Shown here: positions 45,143 to 53,165 of the stretch, one piece after another
How the letters are laid out: each line of letters opens with the position of its first letter
Numbering within the stretch: position 1 is the first letter of the stretch
Origin: Bacteroidetes bacterium HGW-Bacteroidetes-4
GTDB lineage: Bacteria > Bacteroidota > Bacteroidia > Bacteroidales > SZUA-534
Direction of reading: 5' to 3'
NCBI GenBank assembly: GCA_002840905.1
Contig: PHDD01000020.1
Span: 1-63,943, forward strand
Length of the DNA stretch: 63,943 nt
The notes under the pieces: generated by a model
What the model was told of the DNA's origin: nothing
What the model saw: only the letters and a program-made list of their open reading frames with translations
Databases searched by the model: none
Translations under genes and position numbers: made by a program

Positions 45143-45487
45143 TTACGATAATTTAGTGTCGAGCACCTGTTTGATTTGCTCGGGAGTTAAAATGCTACTC
45201 GATGCGTGAGCTACTTTACCGTTTTTGTAGTAAACCACAAAAGGTAAACCCATAAAACCTGAACATTCAGGAGCATTGCGGATAACGTGAGCTTCAGGAC
45301 TATCAAACAACATATCGGCAAATTTTACATTAGGATACTCGTCTTCAAGTTCTTCCATTGCTTCGTAAACGGGGATACACATTGGGCCCATACGTCCACA
45401 GCATACCATTACATTCTCGTTTTCTTCAATTACTTTTTTGTGATCAGCGGCGGTAATTAAATGTGTTAAATTGGTTTGTAACTGCAT
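45143..45487 (-). CDS. Thioredoxin-fold protein with MGPM in place of CGPC
   Basis: A 114-residue thioredoxin-fold protein. The strand and active-site region read VMVCCGRMGPMCIPVYEAM. Aligned with the usual WCGPCK, the redox pair is replaced by methionines (R-M-G-P-M-C), while cysteines sit at C29, C30 and C37. The cis-proline loop is intact (GFMGLPFVVYY, P82) with an extra C75 nearby. It is not a conventional thioredoxin; C29/C30 with C37 could form a new redox or metal site. It follows the NifX-like gene by 31 bases (same promoter) and precedes trxB. Function unknown. Confidence 0.85.
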   Translation of the reverse strand: MQLQTNLTHLITAADHKKVIEENENVMVCCGRMGPMCIPVYEAMEELEDEYPNVKFADMLFDSPEAHVIRNAPECSGFMGLPFVVYYKNGKVAHASSSILTPEQIKQVLDTKLS

Positions 45488-45518
45488 GGTTATTTTAGTT
45501 TAAATTAATAAATATATG

Positions 45519-45854
45519 TTAACTGTTTAAAATTTCTTCGTTCGATTTCAGTTTACCGTTAATGTAATCGGCTACTAACAAATCGGGGGCAATCTGGTTG
45601 GTTCCTACAAAAACATTGATTTTACTCTTAATAAATTCGGGAATTAATACCGGATTTATTTTATAGGTGACCACATCGGTAACACCCATACCTATAAGCC
45701 ATTGTGGAAATTCCTCGATAGCTGTAAAATCAGGTTTAACCTTAACTTTCTCAACTACTTTCGATTTTTCGATGGTAAAAACTACGTAGTGGCTACACAG
45801 TCCAAAATGTGTGCTTAAACAATCTTTTTCGATAGGAATTGCCACTTTAGTCAT
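45519..45854 (-). CDS. NifX/NifB-type cofactor-binding domain protein
   Basis: A 111-residue single-domain protein of the PF02579 family (NifX/NafY, C-terminal part of NifB, MTH1175). It begins TKVAIPIEKDCLSTHFGLCSH, the family's start with a bound-cofactor histidine and cysteine, followed by an alternating alpha/beta pattern. Members carry iron-molybdenum cofactor precursors, but many, as here, lie outside nif regions and act in unknown metal handling. The start at 45854 is fixed by the -7 box at 45883-45890. It leads the operon with the MGPM thioredoxin. Confidence 0.85.
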   Translation of the reverse strand: MTKVAIPIEKDCLSTHFGLCSHYVVFTIEKSKVVEKVKVKPDFTAIEEFPQWLIGMGVTDVVTYKINPVLIPEFIKSKINVFVGTNQIAPDLLVADYINGKLKSNEEILNS

Positions 45855-45882
45855 CGCTTTTTTTGATTTATTATTAACGATG

Positions 45883-45890
45883 CAAAGATA
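45883..45890 (-). promoter_or_regulatory. -7 box for the NifX-like/thioredoxin operon
   Basis: CAAAGATA on the plus strand, a perfect TATCTTTG on the minus strand, 28 bases before the ATG at 45854. It rules out the upstream in-frame start at 45893. Confidence 0.7.
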
Positions 45891-46014
45891 CATTCCTTCA
45901 ATTCCTGTTTAAATAAAACGGGTGGCTGGGATGGTAACTGCACAATTGAAATTGTTCAATTTTTTTCTTGTCAAATGGTAACTTATACAAATACAACACT
46001 GTAACAAAATATAA

Positions 46015-46038
46015 AAGAGCCGGTTAAAACCGGCTCTT
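46015..46038 (-). terminator. Terminator after the small 105-residue gene
   Basis: A near-perfect palindrome: AAGAGCCGGTT (46015-46025) with AACCGGCTCTT (46028-46038), and a T-rich minus-strand tail. It closes the gene at 46087-46404. Confidence 0.8.
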
Positions 46039-46086
46039 AAACAAACACATTAAATAAACCCATAAAAATTAACCTCGCCAAAGACT

Positions 46087-46404
46087 TTAATTCATTGAAT
46101 AATTTATCTTTAATTTAAATGCTTTTAATTGATCAATTTCCATTCCAAAAAGATTTTTTAAGCTAATCAATTCTTCGGGCGTAAGCATCAAATTAATTTC
46201 GGTTTTGGCAACCGGAACCATAATTTTTTGCCCCGAACTATACATTGAATAATCGTTTGAAAGGTTGTTTAATTGTTTCTCGAATAACAGATAATCTTCT
46301 TCGCACAATTTGAAATGAACATTCCCAAATTCTACAGTAAATTCCTTTTGTAAGTCGTTGTACAAAAGTTGACCATTGTTATTTGTGCGAATTACCTGAT
46401 TCAT
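46087..46404 (-). CDS. Small protein of unknown function (DUF6686-like)
   Basis: A 105-residue cytoplasmic protein without signal peptide or membrane segment. It opens with a beta-hairpin pattern (GQLLYNDLQKEFTVEFGNVHF), then a helix (EEDYLLFEKQLNNL), and a C-terminal helix with LTPEELISLKNLFGMEID. It resembles a small Bacteroidota family of unknown function (DUF6686, from memory). A terminator lies 49 bases downstream. Redox genes flank it, but nothing in it suggests a redox role. Confidence 0.7.
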   Translation of the reverse strand: MNQVIRTNNNGQLLYNDLQKEFTVEFGNVHFKLCEEDYLLFEKQLNNLSNDYSMYSSGQKIMVPVAKTEINLMLTPEELISLKNLFGMEIDQLKAFKLKINYSMN

Positions 46405-46638
46405 AAAATCATCTTATAAAACATTAGATATTGTTTTGCCTTTCCATCGTGTGCTGTATAAATAACAATTTACAATAAAAGTAGTTCAATCTCGCTATTA
46501 TCAACCAACACTTAAAATGACAATCACTACATTTTCAATGACTAACAGTAACAAAAAACTTACTAACAATTCAAAATAAAAGGAGAAGTAAAAGCCTTTA
46601 TAACCCCTTTTTTGTTGTTTAAACGATGATGTACATGC

Positions 46639-47553
46639 TTACAACCAACGATCTTCCAGAATGTCACCTTTTGAACTTACGGTAATAAGTTTTACAGGAA
46701 CTTTTCGGGTGGTTTGCTGCATGGCAGTCTGAACCAACTGTACAAGTCCACCACAACAGGGAACTTCCATTTTCATTAAAGTAATAGTGTTGATGTTTGC
46801 GTGGTCGATAAGATGTGCCAGTTTTTGAACATACACTTCTTTATTGCTGTCGAGTTTGGGACAAGCAATAGCGAGTTTTTTCCCTTTCAGGTATTTGCTA
46901 TGGAAATTACCCAGCGCATAAGCAACACAATCGGCAGCAAAAAGTAAATCTGCATCCTGAAAGAAAGGTGCGTTGGGGTTTAAAAGGTGTAATTGTACCG
47001 GCCAATGACTCAATTGCGAAGGCGATTCGGTTTTTTCAATAGTAACCGGTTCAGGTATAAACGAACTGGAAGCAGAACCACTGCAACCACAACCAACTGC
47101 TACTTCACTCTTGCTTACAACCAGGTTTTGCAAATACGGATTGGTTTGCGGTTCTTTCTTTTTACCATGTTGTTGAACCTCGTGCAACAATTCATCAACA
47201 TTAAACGGAATGGTAGCTGCATGGGCTTTTAAATAATCAAAAGCCTGGTGGATATAGGTTTTTTCGTTGAACTCTTTTAAGTGTTTTAAGTGAGCCAGCA
47301 CCGTGTTTCTTCCAGCTTTAACCATTTCTTTTATTGTTAAAACTTCATCGTACGCTTCAGCTTCACGCTCCTCAATAGTAATGGCTCCTTCGGGACAATG
47401 CCCTATACAGGCTCCCAGTCCGTCGCACATAAGTTCACTTACCAGTGTAGCTTTCCCTTCAATCATCTGCAAGGCACCCTCGTGGCAATTAGGAATACAA
47501 ATACCGCATCCGTTACATAAATCTCTGTCTATTTTTACTATTTCGCGTTTCAT
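46639..47553 (-). CDS. Ferredoxin-like protein with C-terminal CCG motif
   Basis: A 304-residue iron-sulfur protein. The first cluster motif is complete (C13, C16, C19, C23 in CNGCGICIPNCHEG). The second, CDGLGACIGHCPEG, lacks the middle cysteine (Leu at 46), as in the known CDGLGAC subgroup, so it may hold an altered cluster. Residues 150-170 have GCGCSGSAS, and the C-terminal half has FAADCVAYALG and VPCCGGLVQLV, a CCG-like motif that may bind a further cluster. It is divergent from a Crp/Fnr gene and likely under its control. Electron transfer is expected; the partner enzyme is unknown. Confidence 0.85.
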   Translation of the reverse strand: MKREIVKIDRDLCNGCGICIPNCHEGALQMIEGKATLVSELMCDGLGACIGHCPEGAITIEEREAEAYDEVLTIKEMVKAGRNTVLAHLKHLKEFNEKTYIHQAFDYLKAHAATIPFNVDELLHEVQQHGKKKEPQTNPYLQNLVVSKSEVAVGCGCSGSASSSFIPEPVTIEKTESPSQLSHWPVQLHLLNPNAPFFQDADLLFAADCVAYALGNFHSKYLKGKKLAIACPKLDSNKEVYVQKLAHLIDHANINTITLMKMEVPCCGGLVQLVQTAMQQTTRKVPVKLITVSSKGDILEDRWL

Positions 47554-47710
47554 AGCTTAAATTTTTACTTTATCAATTAAACGCAACAAATTTCAGACTT
47601 TTTGGTATTTTATTTTGTATCATTTGTTACATTAAGTCCTGTTTTTTATATTTTTACACCAATAATAATAATGCATTAATATACACAAATATAAACCAGA
47701 ATAATCATCA
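47554..47710. promoter_or_regulatory. Divergent control region, ferredoxin and Crp/Fnr genes
   Basis: A 157-base AT-rich region. It holds an inverted repeat, GCAACAAAT (47583-47591) and ATTTGTTAC (47622-47630), complementary at 8 of 9 bases and 30 bases apart; each arm resembles a half-site for Crp/Fnr-type regulators. No exact TAnnTTTG was found. Auto-control of the divergent regulator is likely but unproven. Confidence 0.35.
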
Positions 47711-48376
47711 ATGTATCAGCGTTTAGCAAATAGCCCAATCTTTAAAGGCGTCACACCTGACCAAATTGAACAGCTTTTAAATAAAGTGCCTTTTCAGATA
47801 AAACAAATTGAAGCCAATCTGATTTTAGCCCATCGTTTCGACGAAGTAAAAAGTCTTTCAATTATTATTGAGGGAAGTGTACGGGGCGAGATGCTCGACT
47901 TCTCGGGAAAGGTGCTTAAAGTAGAAGATATCAATGCACCTCGCCCCATAGCATCGGCTTTTTTGTTTGGACAAAACAACCATTATCCGGTCGATGTAAT
48001 TAGCAACGAGAATTCTACTTTGTTAATACTTCCTAAAGATTCGGTTTTACAGCTATTTCAATTAAGTAAGACTTTTTTAAGTAATTATTTAAGTACCATT
48101 TCGAACAGGGCTCAATTCCTAAGCGAGCGCATTTGGTTTCTTTCATTTAAAACCATTAAAGGAAAGTTGGCACAATACATTCTCAGTCTGGCAACCCCCG
48201 ATAAAAACCAGGTAAAACTTCCCTTGTCTCAAAAAGAACTGGCCGAGTTCTTTGGAGTAACCCGTCCTTCGCTGGCTAGAGCACTTGGTGATATGGAAAA
48301 AGAAAAAATGATAGTTGTCAATCGAAGGGATATTCAAATAATTAACCGAAACTTATTGATTCACTTGCTCAACTAA
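47711..48376 (+). CDS. Crp/Fnr regulator without cysteines (HcpR-like context)
   Basis: A 221-residue Crp/Fnr protein with a ligand-binding beta-roll (about 10-120), a dimer helix (TFLSNYLSTISNRAQFLSER) and a winged helix (KLPLSQKELAEFFGVTRPS, about 165-200). It has no cysteine at all, so it is not an Fe-S sensor; haem or a small molecule is possible. Divergent transcription from an Fe-S protein resembles nitrosative- and oxidative-stress regulators such as HcpR in Bacteroidota, but hcp is not in the window. It is followed 16 bases later by a cation efflux gene. Confidence 0.85.
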   Translation: MYQRLANSPIFKGVTPDQIEQLLNKVPFQIKQIEANLILAHRFDEVKSLSIIIEGSVRGEMLDFSGKVLKVEDINAPRPIASAFLFGQNNHYPVDVISNENSTLLILPKDSVLQLFQLSKTFLSNYLSTISNRAQFLSERIWFLSFKTIKGKLAQYILSLATPDKNQVKLPLSQKELAEFFGVTRPSLARALGDMEKEKMIVVNRRDIQIINRNLLIHLLN

Positions 48377-48392
48377 CCACAAATTTCATAAA

Positions 48393-49281
48393 ATGAAGAA
48401 AAACTACTCCTTTATTGAAGGTTGGATATCGATTATTGGCAATATAATTCTTTTTGTTTTAAAATATTGGGCAGGAATTATTACCGGTTCCGTTGCGCTA
48501 ATTGCTGACTCCTGGCATACTTTAACCGACTCGGTTAGTTCCCTGATTGTAATCATTAGCGCATACATTAGTAAAAAACCAGCCGATAAAGACCACCCGT
48601 TTGGTCATGGAAGGGCCGATTTAGTTAGCTCTATAATTATTGGGATGCTATTAGTAATGATAGGCTTCGAGTTTATTTTAAAGTCGATAGAACAACTCAA
48701 ATCGGGAATCGGAGTAAATTTCGGAACTTTAGCAATTATTGTCACCATAATTTCGATACTGGTGAAAGAAGGAATGGCACAATATGCGTTTTGGGCAGCC
48801 CCAAAAAACCAATTCGCCCATTTTAAAAGCCGACGGTTGGCACCACCGTACCGATGCCCTTTCATCGGTTGTGGTACTTATTGGAATTATATTGGCCCGT
48901 TTTTATTGGTGGATTGACGGATTTTTGGGAATTCTTGTGGCACTCTTAATTTTTTATGCAGCTTACCAAATCCTGAAAGAATCAATCGACCGTTTGATGG
49001 GCGAAATTCCTGACGATAAAATAATTCTTCAAATCAATAAAATTACCCACGAACTGAATATGGATGTTTGTCCGCATCATTTTCACATGCATAAATACGG
49101 CGACCATATTGAGATGACCTTTCATATTTTATTGCCGCCTCACATTACTCTTGAACAAGCTCACAGAAATGCCAATACCATTGAAGAAACCATCCGTGAG
49201 CACATGAACATTGAAGCAACCATTCATATGGAGCCGAACAATAAACCCGATTTAATAAAACATCTTGGAGGAAAACAATAA
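48393..49281 (+). pseudogene. Cation diffusion facilitator gene with one frameshift
   Basis: The two halves of one CDF transporter lie in different frames. The first reads from 48393 through TM1-TM4 (metal motif DSWHTLTD); the second resumes near 48799 as KTNSPILKADGWHHRTDAL, with TM5-TM6 and the cytoplasmic metal-binding domain to 49281. Joined, they would make a normal protein of about 295 residues with HxxxD sites in TM2 and TM5. The break lies at CCCCAAAAAA (48799-48808): one extra base there, or a +1 shift, restores the frame. It may be a sequencing error in a homopolymer or a true mutation. Metal unknown; HxxxD pairs suggest zinc. Confidence 0.85.
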
Positions 49282-49312
49282 AAAAGCCATTTCAACCGAA
49301 GTTGAAACAGCT
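49280..49312 (-). terminator. Minus-strand cUUCGg terminator
   Basis: On the minus strand TTTCAAC and GTTGAAA pair around a TTCG tetraloop, flanked by AGC/GCT, and run into six T residues (49280-49285). The T run is on the minus side only, so it ends a minus-strand transcript, pointing to the small peptide gene at 49356-49430. Confidence 0.65.
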
Positions 49313-49588
49313 ATAAAACAGGCAATTATTCTTAAATACTACTCGAATACAATGGCTATTTTCCTACAATCAGAAACGATGATACAAAGGAAATAATGGC
49401 TATTAAAATAAAAATTATCATAATCAACATTTTAAAAGTAACTCTTAGACAAATAAATCTAAAAAAGGTTACAACTTAAAACAACTTTTTTATTTATTCC
49501 TCCGTCAATTAAGTTTGTATACGATACATAAAAAAACTGTACCTTTTGCAAACAAAAATGCAGATTTTCAAAGTTAACTGTTTTTACC
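49282..49588. other. Intergenic region holding a candidate small gene
   Basis: This 307-base gap contains a minus-strand unit: a near -7 box (CAAATAAA plus strand, TTTATTTG minus, 49450-49457, one mismatch), the 24-codon frame at 49356-49430, and the terminator at 49280-49312. The right part (49458-49588) is AT-rich upstream sequence of the DUF5686 gene, with a near -7 (TACCTTTTG, one extra base) at about 49540. Confidence 0.5.
49356..49430 (-). CDS. Candidate 24-residue single-span membrane peptide
   Basis: A 24-codon frame, ATG at 49430-49428 and TAG at 49358-49356. The peptide is almost wholly hydrophobic: MLIMIIFILIAIISF followed by VSSFLIVGK, one transmembrane helix with a terminal lysine. 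A near-consensus -7 box lies 20 bases upstream of the ATG and a cUUCGg terminator 44 bases after the stop, which together make a complete small transcription unit. It resembles other tiny regulators or subunits of membrane complexes such as KdpF and CydX in size, not in sequence. Chance is the alternative, as AT-rich DNA readily encodes Ile/Phe/Leu. Confidence 0.4.
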   Translation of the reverse strand: MLIMIIFILIAIISFVSSFLIVGK

Positions 49589-52183
49589 ATGGCTTTTAAG
49601 ATATTCTTTCTTTTTTTATTTCTGATTCCCTTACACGCTTACCTACAGGAAATTAGAGGAACCATTAGCAACGATGCCGGAGACCCTATTGCCTATGCTA
49701 CCATTTATATTGATGAGCTGCAAACAGGCACCAGTGCTAATCATCTGGGAAAATTTACCTTAAAAGTTGTTCCCGGTATTTACCATGTAAACTTCCGGTC
49801 AATGGGTTATTCTCCAATTAGTAAAGAAATTGAAATTACAACCACTTCCGTTGAATTGCACATTGTTTTACCCATGCAATCGTACATTCTGGCCGGAGTT
49901 ACCGTCCGGGCCGATGCCGAAGACCCAGCTTATTCCATTATGCGAAAAGCCATAGCCCGTGCTCCTGGATTTATGAAACAGGCCGAATCGTTCACTTCTG
50001 AGGTTTATATAAAAGGTTCTGCCGTGGCAACAAAAATTCCCAAAGTACTTCAAAAACGAATGGAGGTTAACGGCGAACAACCTCAGGTTGGACAGGTTTA
50101 TGTAAATGAATCGTTAAACCGAATGCGATTTAAAGCTCCTGATAATTATGTGCAGGAAGTTATTTCGGTAAACAACTCCTTCCCCATGGCCGACGAAAAT
50201 GTTCCGGTTATTGGTTTAATATCGAACAGTATTTACGAATCGCAACCCGATTTTTACATTTCTCCTTTTGCCCCAAATGCATTTTCACATTACAACTATA
50301 GCTACGAAGGACTGTTGCAGGATGGAGCCTGGTTTATCGATAAAATTAAGGTTACTCCAAAACGAAAAAGCAAATTACTGATGGAAGGCTATGTTTATAT
50401 TGTTGAAGATCTTTGGTGCCTGTATAGTTACGACATGGTTTTAAATCCACCATACGCTGAGTTAAACATAAAACAGCATTACGGACCGGTAAAAGGCAAC
50501 AATTATTTCCCGGTTAACCTTTTTGTTGAAGCTAAATTAGCTTTAATGGGCATAAAAGCTGAGGCCACTTATACCACAACCATAAAATACGATTCCGTTG
50601 TTATAAACCCCGCCTTTAGCCAGGATAAAATTAGCAGGGCTATAAGCCAAATAAAGGAGCCGGTGGAAGAGGAAGAAGTTCCCCAAAACCCCAAAGTACA
50701 GGAAATTGAGACAAAACTTGAAGAACTTTATACCCGCGACGAATTAAGCAATCGTGAAATGATGGAGATGCAAAAATTAATGGCAAAAAAAGCCATCTTG
50801 CTCGAAGAAGAAAAAAAAGATAATCCCCTGGAGATTACCTCAAACTACCAACAAATTATAAATAAAGATGCCTTAAAGCGGGATTCATTATACTGGGATT
50901 CCGTGCGTCCGGTACCTGCTTCGCCCGAAGAAAAAATCAGCTATAAAAAACTTGAAGAAAAAAAAGCTAAGGAAGATTCTGCCTCATGGACATCGAAAGC
51001 CATTAAACTGACATTTTTTGGAAATTACGAATGGGAACGTAGCAAAAAATTCCACCTGTATTATCCTGGGATGTTAAACCTCCGAAACTATCGGTTTAGC
51101 CCTGTAGATGGGTGGGTATTTAACCAATCGTTTAAAATTTACAGCAAACTCGACAGCATTCGGGCATTGCAAATAAAAGGAATGGCTGGCTATACCTTTG
51201 CCAGGGAAAGCCTGTTCGGTAAAGGGCAGGTTACCCTTTGGTACAACCGTTTAAAGAACCGGGTTTTAGTCCTCGATGGCGGCTACCTGGCCAACGATTA
51301 TAACAACAATACCGGTACCCCTGAGTTTATGAGTTCGGTTTACAATCTTTTTCTAAAAGAAAATTACATAAAGTTTTACAATGATGCCTTTATTGAATTA
51401 ACACATGATACGGAACTAATACACGGAATGAAATGGCTTATAAAAGGCAAATACCAACAAACGAGCGCATTGCAAAACAATACCGATTTTTCATTTTTAT
51501 ATCCCAACAAAACCTTCGATCCCAATATTCCAATAAATAAAACCATCAATCTAACCCATCTTGATCGGTCGGAACTTTTCCGCATAAGTAATACCATAAG
51601 CTATACCCCCAAACAATATTTCGAAATTAGTAATGGCCGAAAACGAAATTTACATTCAAAATGGCCTACGTTTGAAACAACACACAACTGGGCAATTCCA
51701 TTAAACTCTGATTTTTCAGCATATCATCAACTGGAATTTGGGTTGCAACAAACCATTGATTATTATTCCGTTTCGTCGGTTTATTATCGTGCAAATGCCG
51801 GAGTTTTTTTTAATAAAGAAAAAATGCATTTTTCATCGTTTAAGCATTTTAAAACCCTATCAGAATTTTTTACTACCCAGAACTTTCGCGATGGCTTTTT
51901 CTTGTTAAATAATTACGAGTACAGTACCTCAACACATTATCTTGAAACACAATTCCGGTACACCACTCAATTTTTGATTCTTAAACGCTTGCCCATTATT
52001 AGCAATCAGTACTGGACCGAAAATCTTTACCTTAACACCCTTTGGGTCGATAAGCACAGCCCATACTACGAGGCCGGATATTCGCTCGGGCAAATTATGT
52101 TTGCCGGTGAACTTGGGGTTTTTGTTGGATTTAAAGGAAGTGAATTCCATGGTGTTGGTTTAAGAGGAACTTTTGTGTTTTAA
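49589..52183 (+). CDS. DUF5686 outer membrane protein with CarboxypepD_reg-like domain
   Basis: An 864-residue exported protein. A signal peptide (1-20) is followed by a carboxypeptidase-regulatory-like domain (about 22-100; AYATIYIDELQTGTSANHLGKF), a DUF5686 region with ADAEDPAYSIMRKAIARAPG (about 110-130), and a C-terminal barrel of alternating strands ending in FV F-type residues. The same order is common in Bacteroidota outer membranes, often beside TonB receptors; none lies here. Function unknown. A central acidic coiled stretch (about 375-420) is rich in Glu/Lys. A strong hairpin follows. Confidence 0.88.
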   Translation: MAFKIFFLFLFLIPLHAYLQEIRGTISNDAGDPIAYATIYIDELQTGTSANHLGKFTLKVVPGIYHVNFRSMGYSPISKEIEITTTSVELHIVLPMQSYILAGVTVRADAEDPAYSIMRKAIARAPGFMKQAESFTSEVYIKGSAVATKIPKVLQKRMEVNGEQPQVGQVYVNESLNRMRFKAPDNYVQEVISVNNSFPMADENVPVIGLISNSIYESQPDFYISPFAPNAFSHYNYSYEGLLQDGAWFIDKIKVTPKRKSKLLMEGYVYIVEDLWCLYSYDMVLNPPYAELNIKQHYGPVKGNNYFPVNLFVEAKLALMGIKAEATYTTTIKYDSVVINPAFSQDKISRAISQIKEPVEEEEVPQNPKVQEIETKLEELYTRDELSNREMMEMQKLMAKKAILLEEEKKDNPLEITSNYQQIINKDALKRDSLYWDSVRPVPASPEEKISYKKLEEKKAKEDSASWTSKAIKLTFFGNYEWERSKKFHLYYPGMLNLRNYRFSPVDGWVFNQSFKIYSKLDSIRALQIKGMAGYTFARESLFGKGQVTLWYNRLKNRVLVLDGGYLANDYNNNTGTPEFMSSVYNLFLKENYIKFYNDAFIELTHDTELIHGMKWLIKGKYQQTSALQNNTDFSFLYPNKTFDPNIPINKTINLTHLDRSELFRISNTISYTPKQYFEISNGRKRNLHSKWPTFETTHNWAIPLNSDFSAYHQLEFGLQQTIDYYSVSSVYYRANAGVFFNKEKMHFSSFKHFKTLSEFFTTQNFRDGFFLLNNYEYSTSTHYLETQFRYTTQFLILKRLPIISNQYWTENLYLNTLWVDKHSPYYEAGYSLGQIMFAGELGVFVGFKGSEFHGVGLRGTFVF

Positions 52184-52207
52184 AAAAACTTGCTTTAATT
52201 TTAGGTC

Positions 52208-52238
52208 AAATTTCTTCATCAATTGGTGAAGAAATTTT
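52208..52238 (+). terminator. Terminator of the DUF5686 gene
   Basis: AAATTTCTTCA (52208-52218) pairs perfectly with TGAAGAAATTT (52227-52237) around an 8-base loop; the tail is only moderately T-rich. Confidence 0.7.
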
Positions 52239-52535
52239 GTTCCTAATATTCGATTTTTAGATTATCGGTTTACTAAAATCTATTCTCTTTTATTTTTCAA
52301 TAGTTTTTTTTTATGGAAAAACGTATCCAAAACTGAAGAAAAAACTGCTAAAATTAACGCTGCAGAAATAGTCTCGTGAAACACAATGGGACAAATAAAA
52401 CGGGACATCTACCGCAGTTATATGGAAAATAAAATGGACGATAACTAATTCAACCCATGCTAAAAAAAAGAAAAATGCATCTGCAAAGCAATAAATATGC
52501 TTACCTTTATTTTTAACCAATTAAAAACTAAACAA
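52239..52535. other. Intergenic region, no convincing gene
   Basis: About 300 AT-rich bases. A 20-codon plus-strand frame at 52386-52448 and a 69-codon minus-strand frame were judged chance. No exact promoter box was seen before the cysteine-rich gene at 52536. Confidence 0.4.
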
Positions 52536-52856
52536 ATGAAGACAATTATGAAGAAATGGCTTTTGCCAGCGCTTTTTACAGGAACTTTGGTTTTTGCAGC
52601 TTATGCATGTAGCCTCGATGATGTCTGCGAGGATTCGACCGGAGCCTGTGGTAAATTTACAGCATGCTGCGATAGTGAAGGTGCAAATTGCTGGTACGTT
52701 TATGACGGCCAAACTTTTAATTGCAATGGTGCCGAATGCGGTGATGCGGCAACTGAATTGGCTGAAGTTATGTGCGCCGACAATCTTAAAAGCTATGAAG
52801 AGTTTAACGCCGTGCGTCAACAACTGCTCGATGCCATTGATTGTGGCTGCAAGTAA
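52536..52856 (+). CDS. Small cysteine-rich lipoprotein of unknown function
   Basis: A 106-residue exported protein. The signal peptide (MKTIMKKWLLPALFTGTLVF) ends at a lipobox-like AYAC, so the first cysteine may be lipidated. The mature part holds ten more cysteines, many in CX2-6C spacing (EDSTGACGKFTACCDSEGANC and a CGCK end), with aromatic WYVYDGQTF and a helix near the end. This density suggests a disulfide-bonded or metal-binding surface domain. I do not recognise a family. The start at 52536 gives a proper signal peptide; it has a strong terminator downstream. Confidence 0.75.
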   Translation: MKTIMKKWLLPALFTGTLVFAAYACSLDDVCEDSTGACGKFTACCDSEGANCWYVYDGQTFNCNGAECGDAATELAEVMCADNLKSYEEFNAVRQQLLDAIDCGCK

Positions 52857-52880
52857 AAATAATTGAAAACAGATTACACG

Positions 52881-52909
52881 AAGCCGGGTTAACAAAATCC
52901 GGCTTTTTT
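52881..52909 (+). terminator. Terminator of the cysteine-rich lipoprotein gene
   Basis: AAGCCGG (52881-52887) pairs with CCGGCTT (52899-52905), followed by a T run. Confidence 0.85.
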
Positions 52910-53165
52910 ATCTAGACATTAAACTTAAAAAAAAACAGAATCAAAATGTATCGGCTTTTCTGCTTTACAATTAAAGGCTTTGTAATGTCAAGCATACATC
53001 GCAATTAGTATAATTCAATTCCCGTTCTGATAAGAATCTGTTGTTTTAATTCGTCTTTTTTTGTAAAAATCTTTCAAAACAACTGAGAACCGAAGTTTAA
53101 CAAAAAATCTACCTTTATACCAGTAAAAGAATTGAACCGTACCGTTAATTTTAATCCACAATTTA
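52910..53165 (+). other. Upstream region of the VIT-family gene
   Basis: AT-rich with no gene. A near -7 box (TACCTTTA, 53110-53117, one mismatch) lies about 50 bases before the ATG. Confidence 0.35.

Noticed and set aside
45519-45854. Nitrogen fixation cluster suggested by the NifX-like gene
   Set aside because: No nifHDK, nifB or other nif gene is present; PF02579 proteins are widespread outside nitrogen fixation.
45944-45970. AATTGAA-ATTG-TTCAATT hairpin with a T run on the plus strand
   Set aside because: It looks like a terminator, but no plus-strand gene ends nearby and the stem is only A-T pairs, so chance is likely.
48803-48809. A_AAA_AAC slippery heptamer at the CDF frameshift
   Set aside because: It is a textbook -1 slippery site, but -1 slippage leads to the wrong frame; the second half needs +1 (or -2). 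Programmed -1 frameshifting therefore cannot restore this protein.
52386-52448. 20-codon plus-strand frame before the cysteine-rich gene
   Set aside because: No signal, no promoter box and no terminator of its own; composition looks random.
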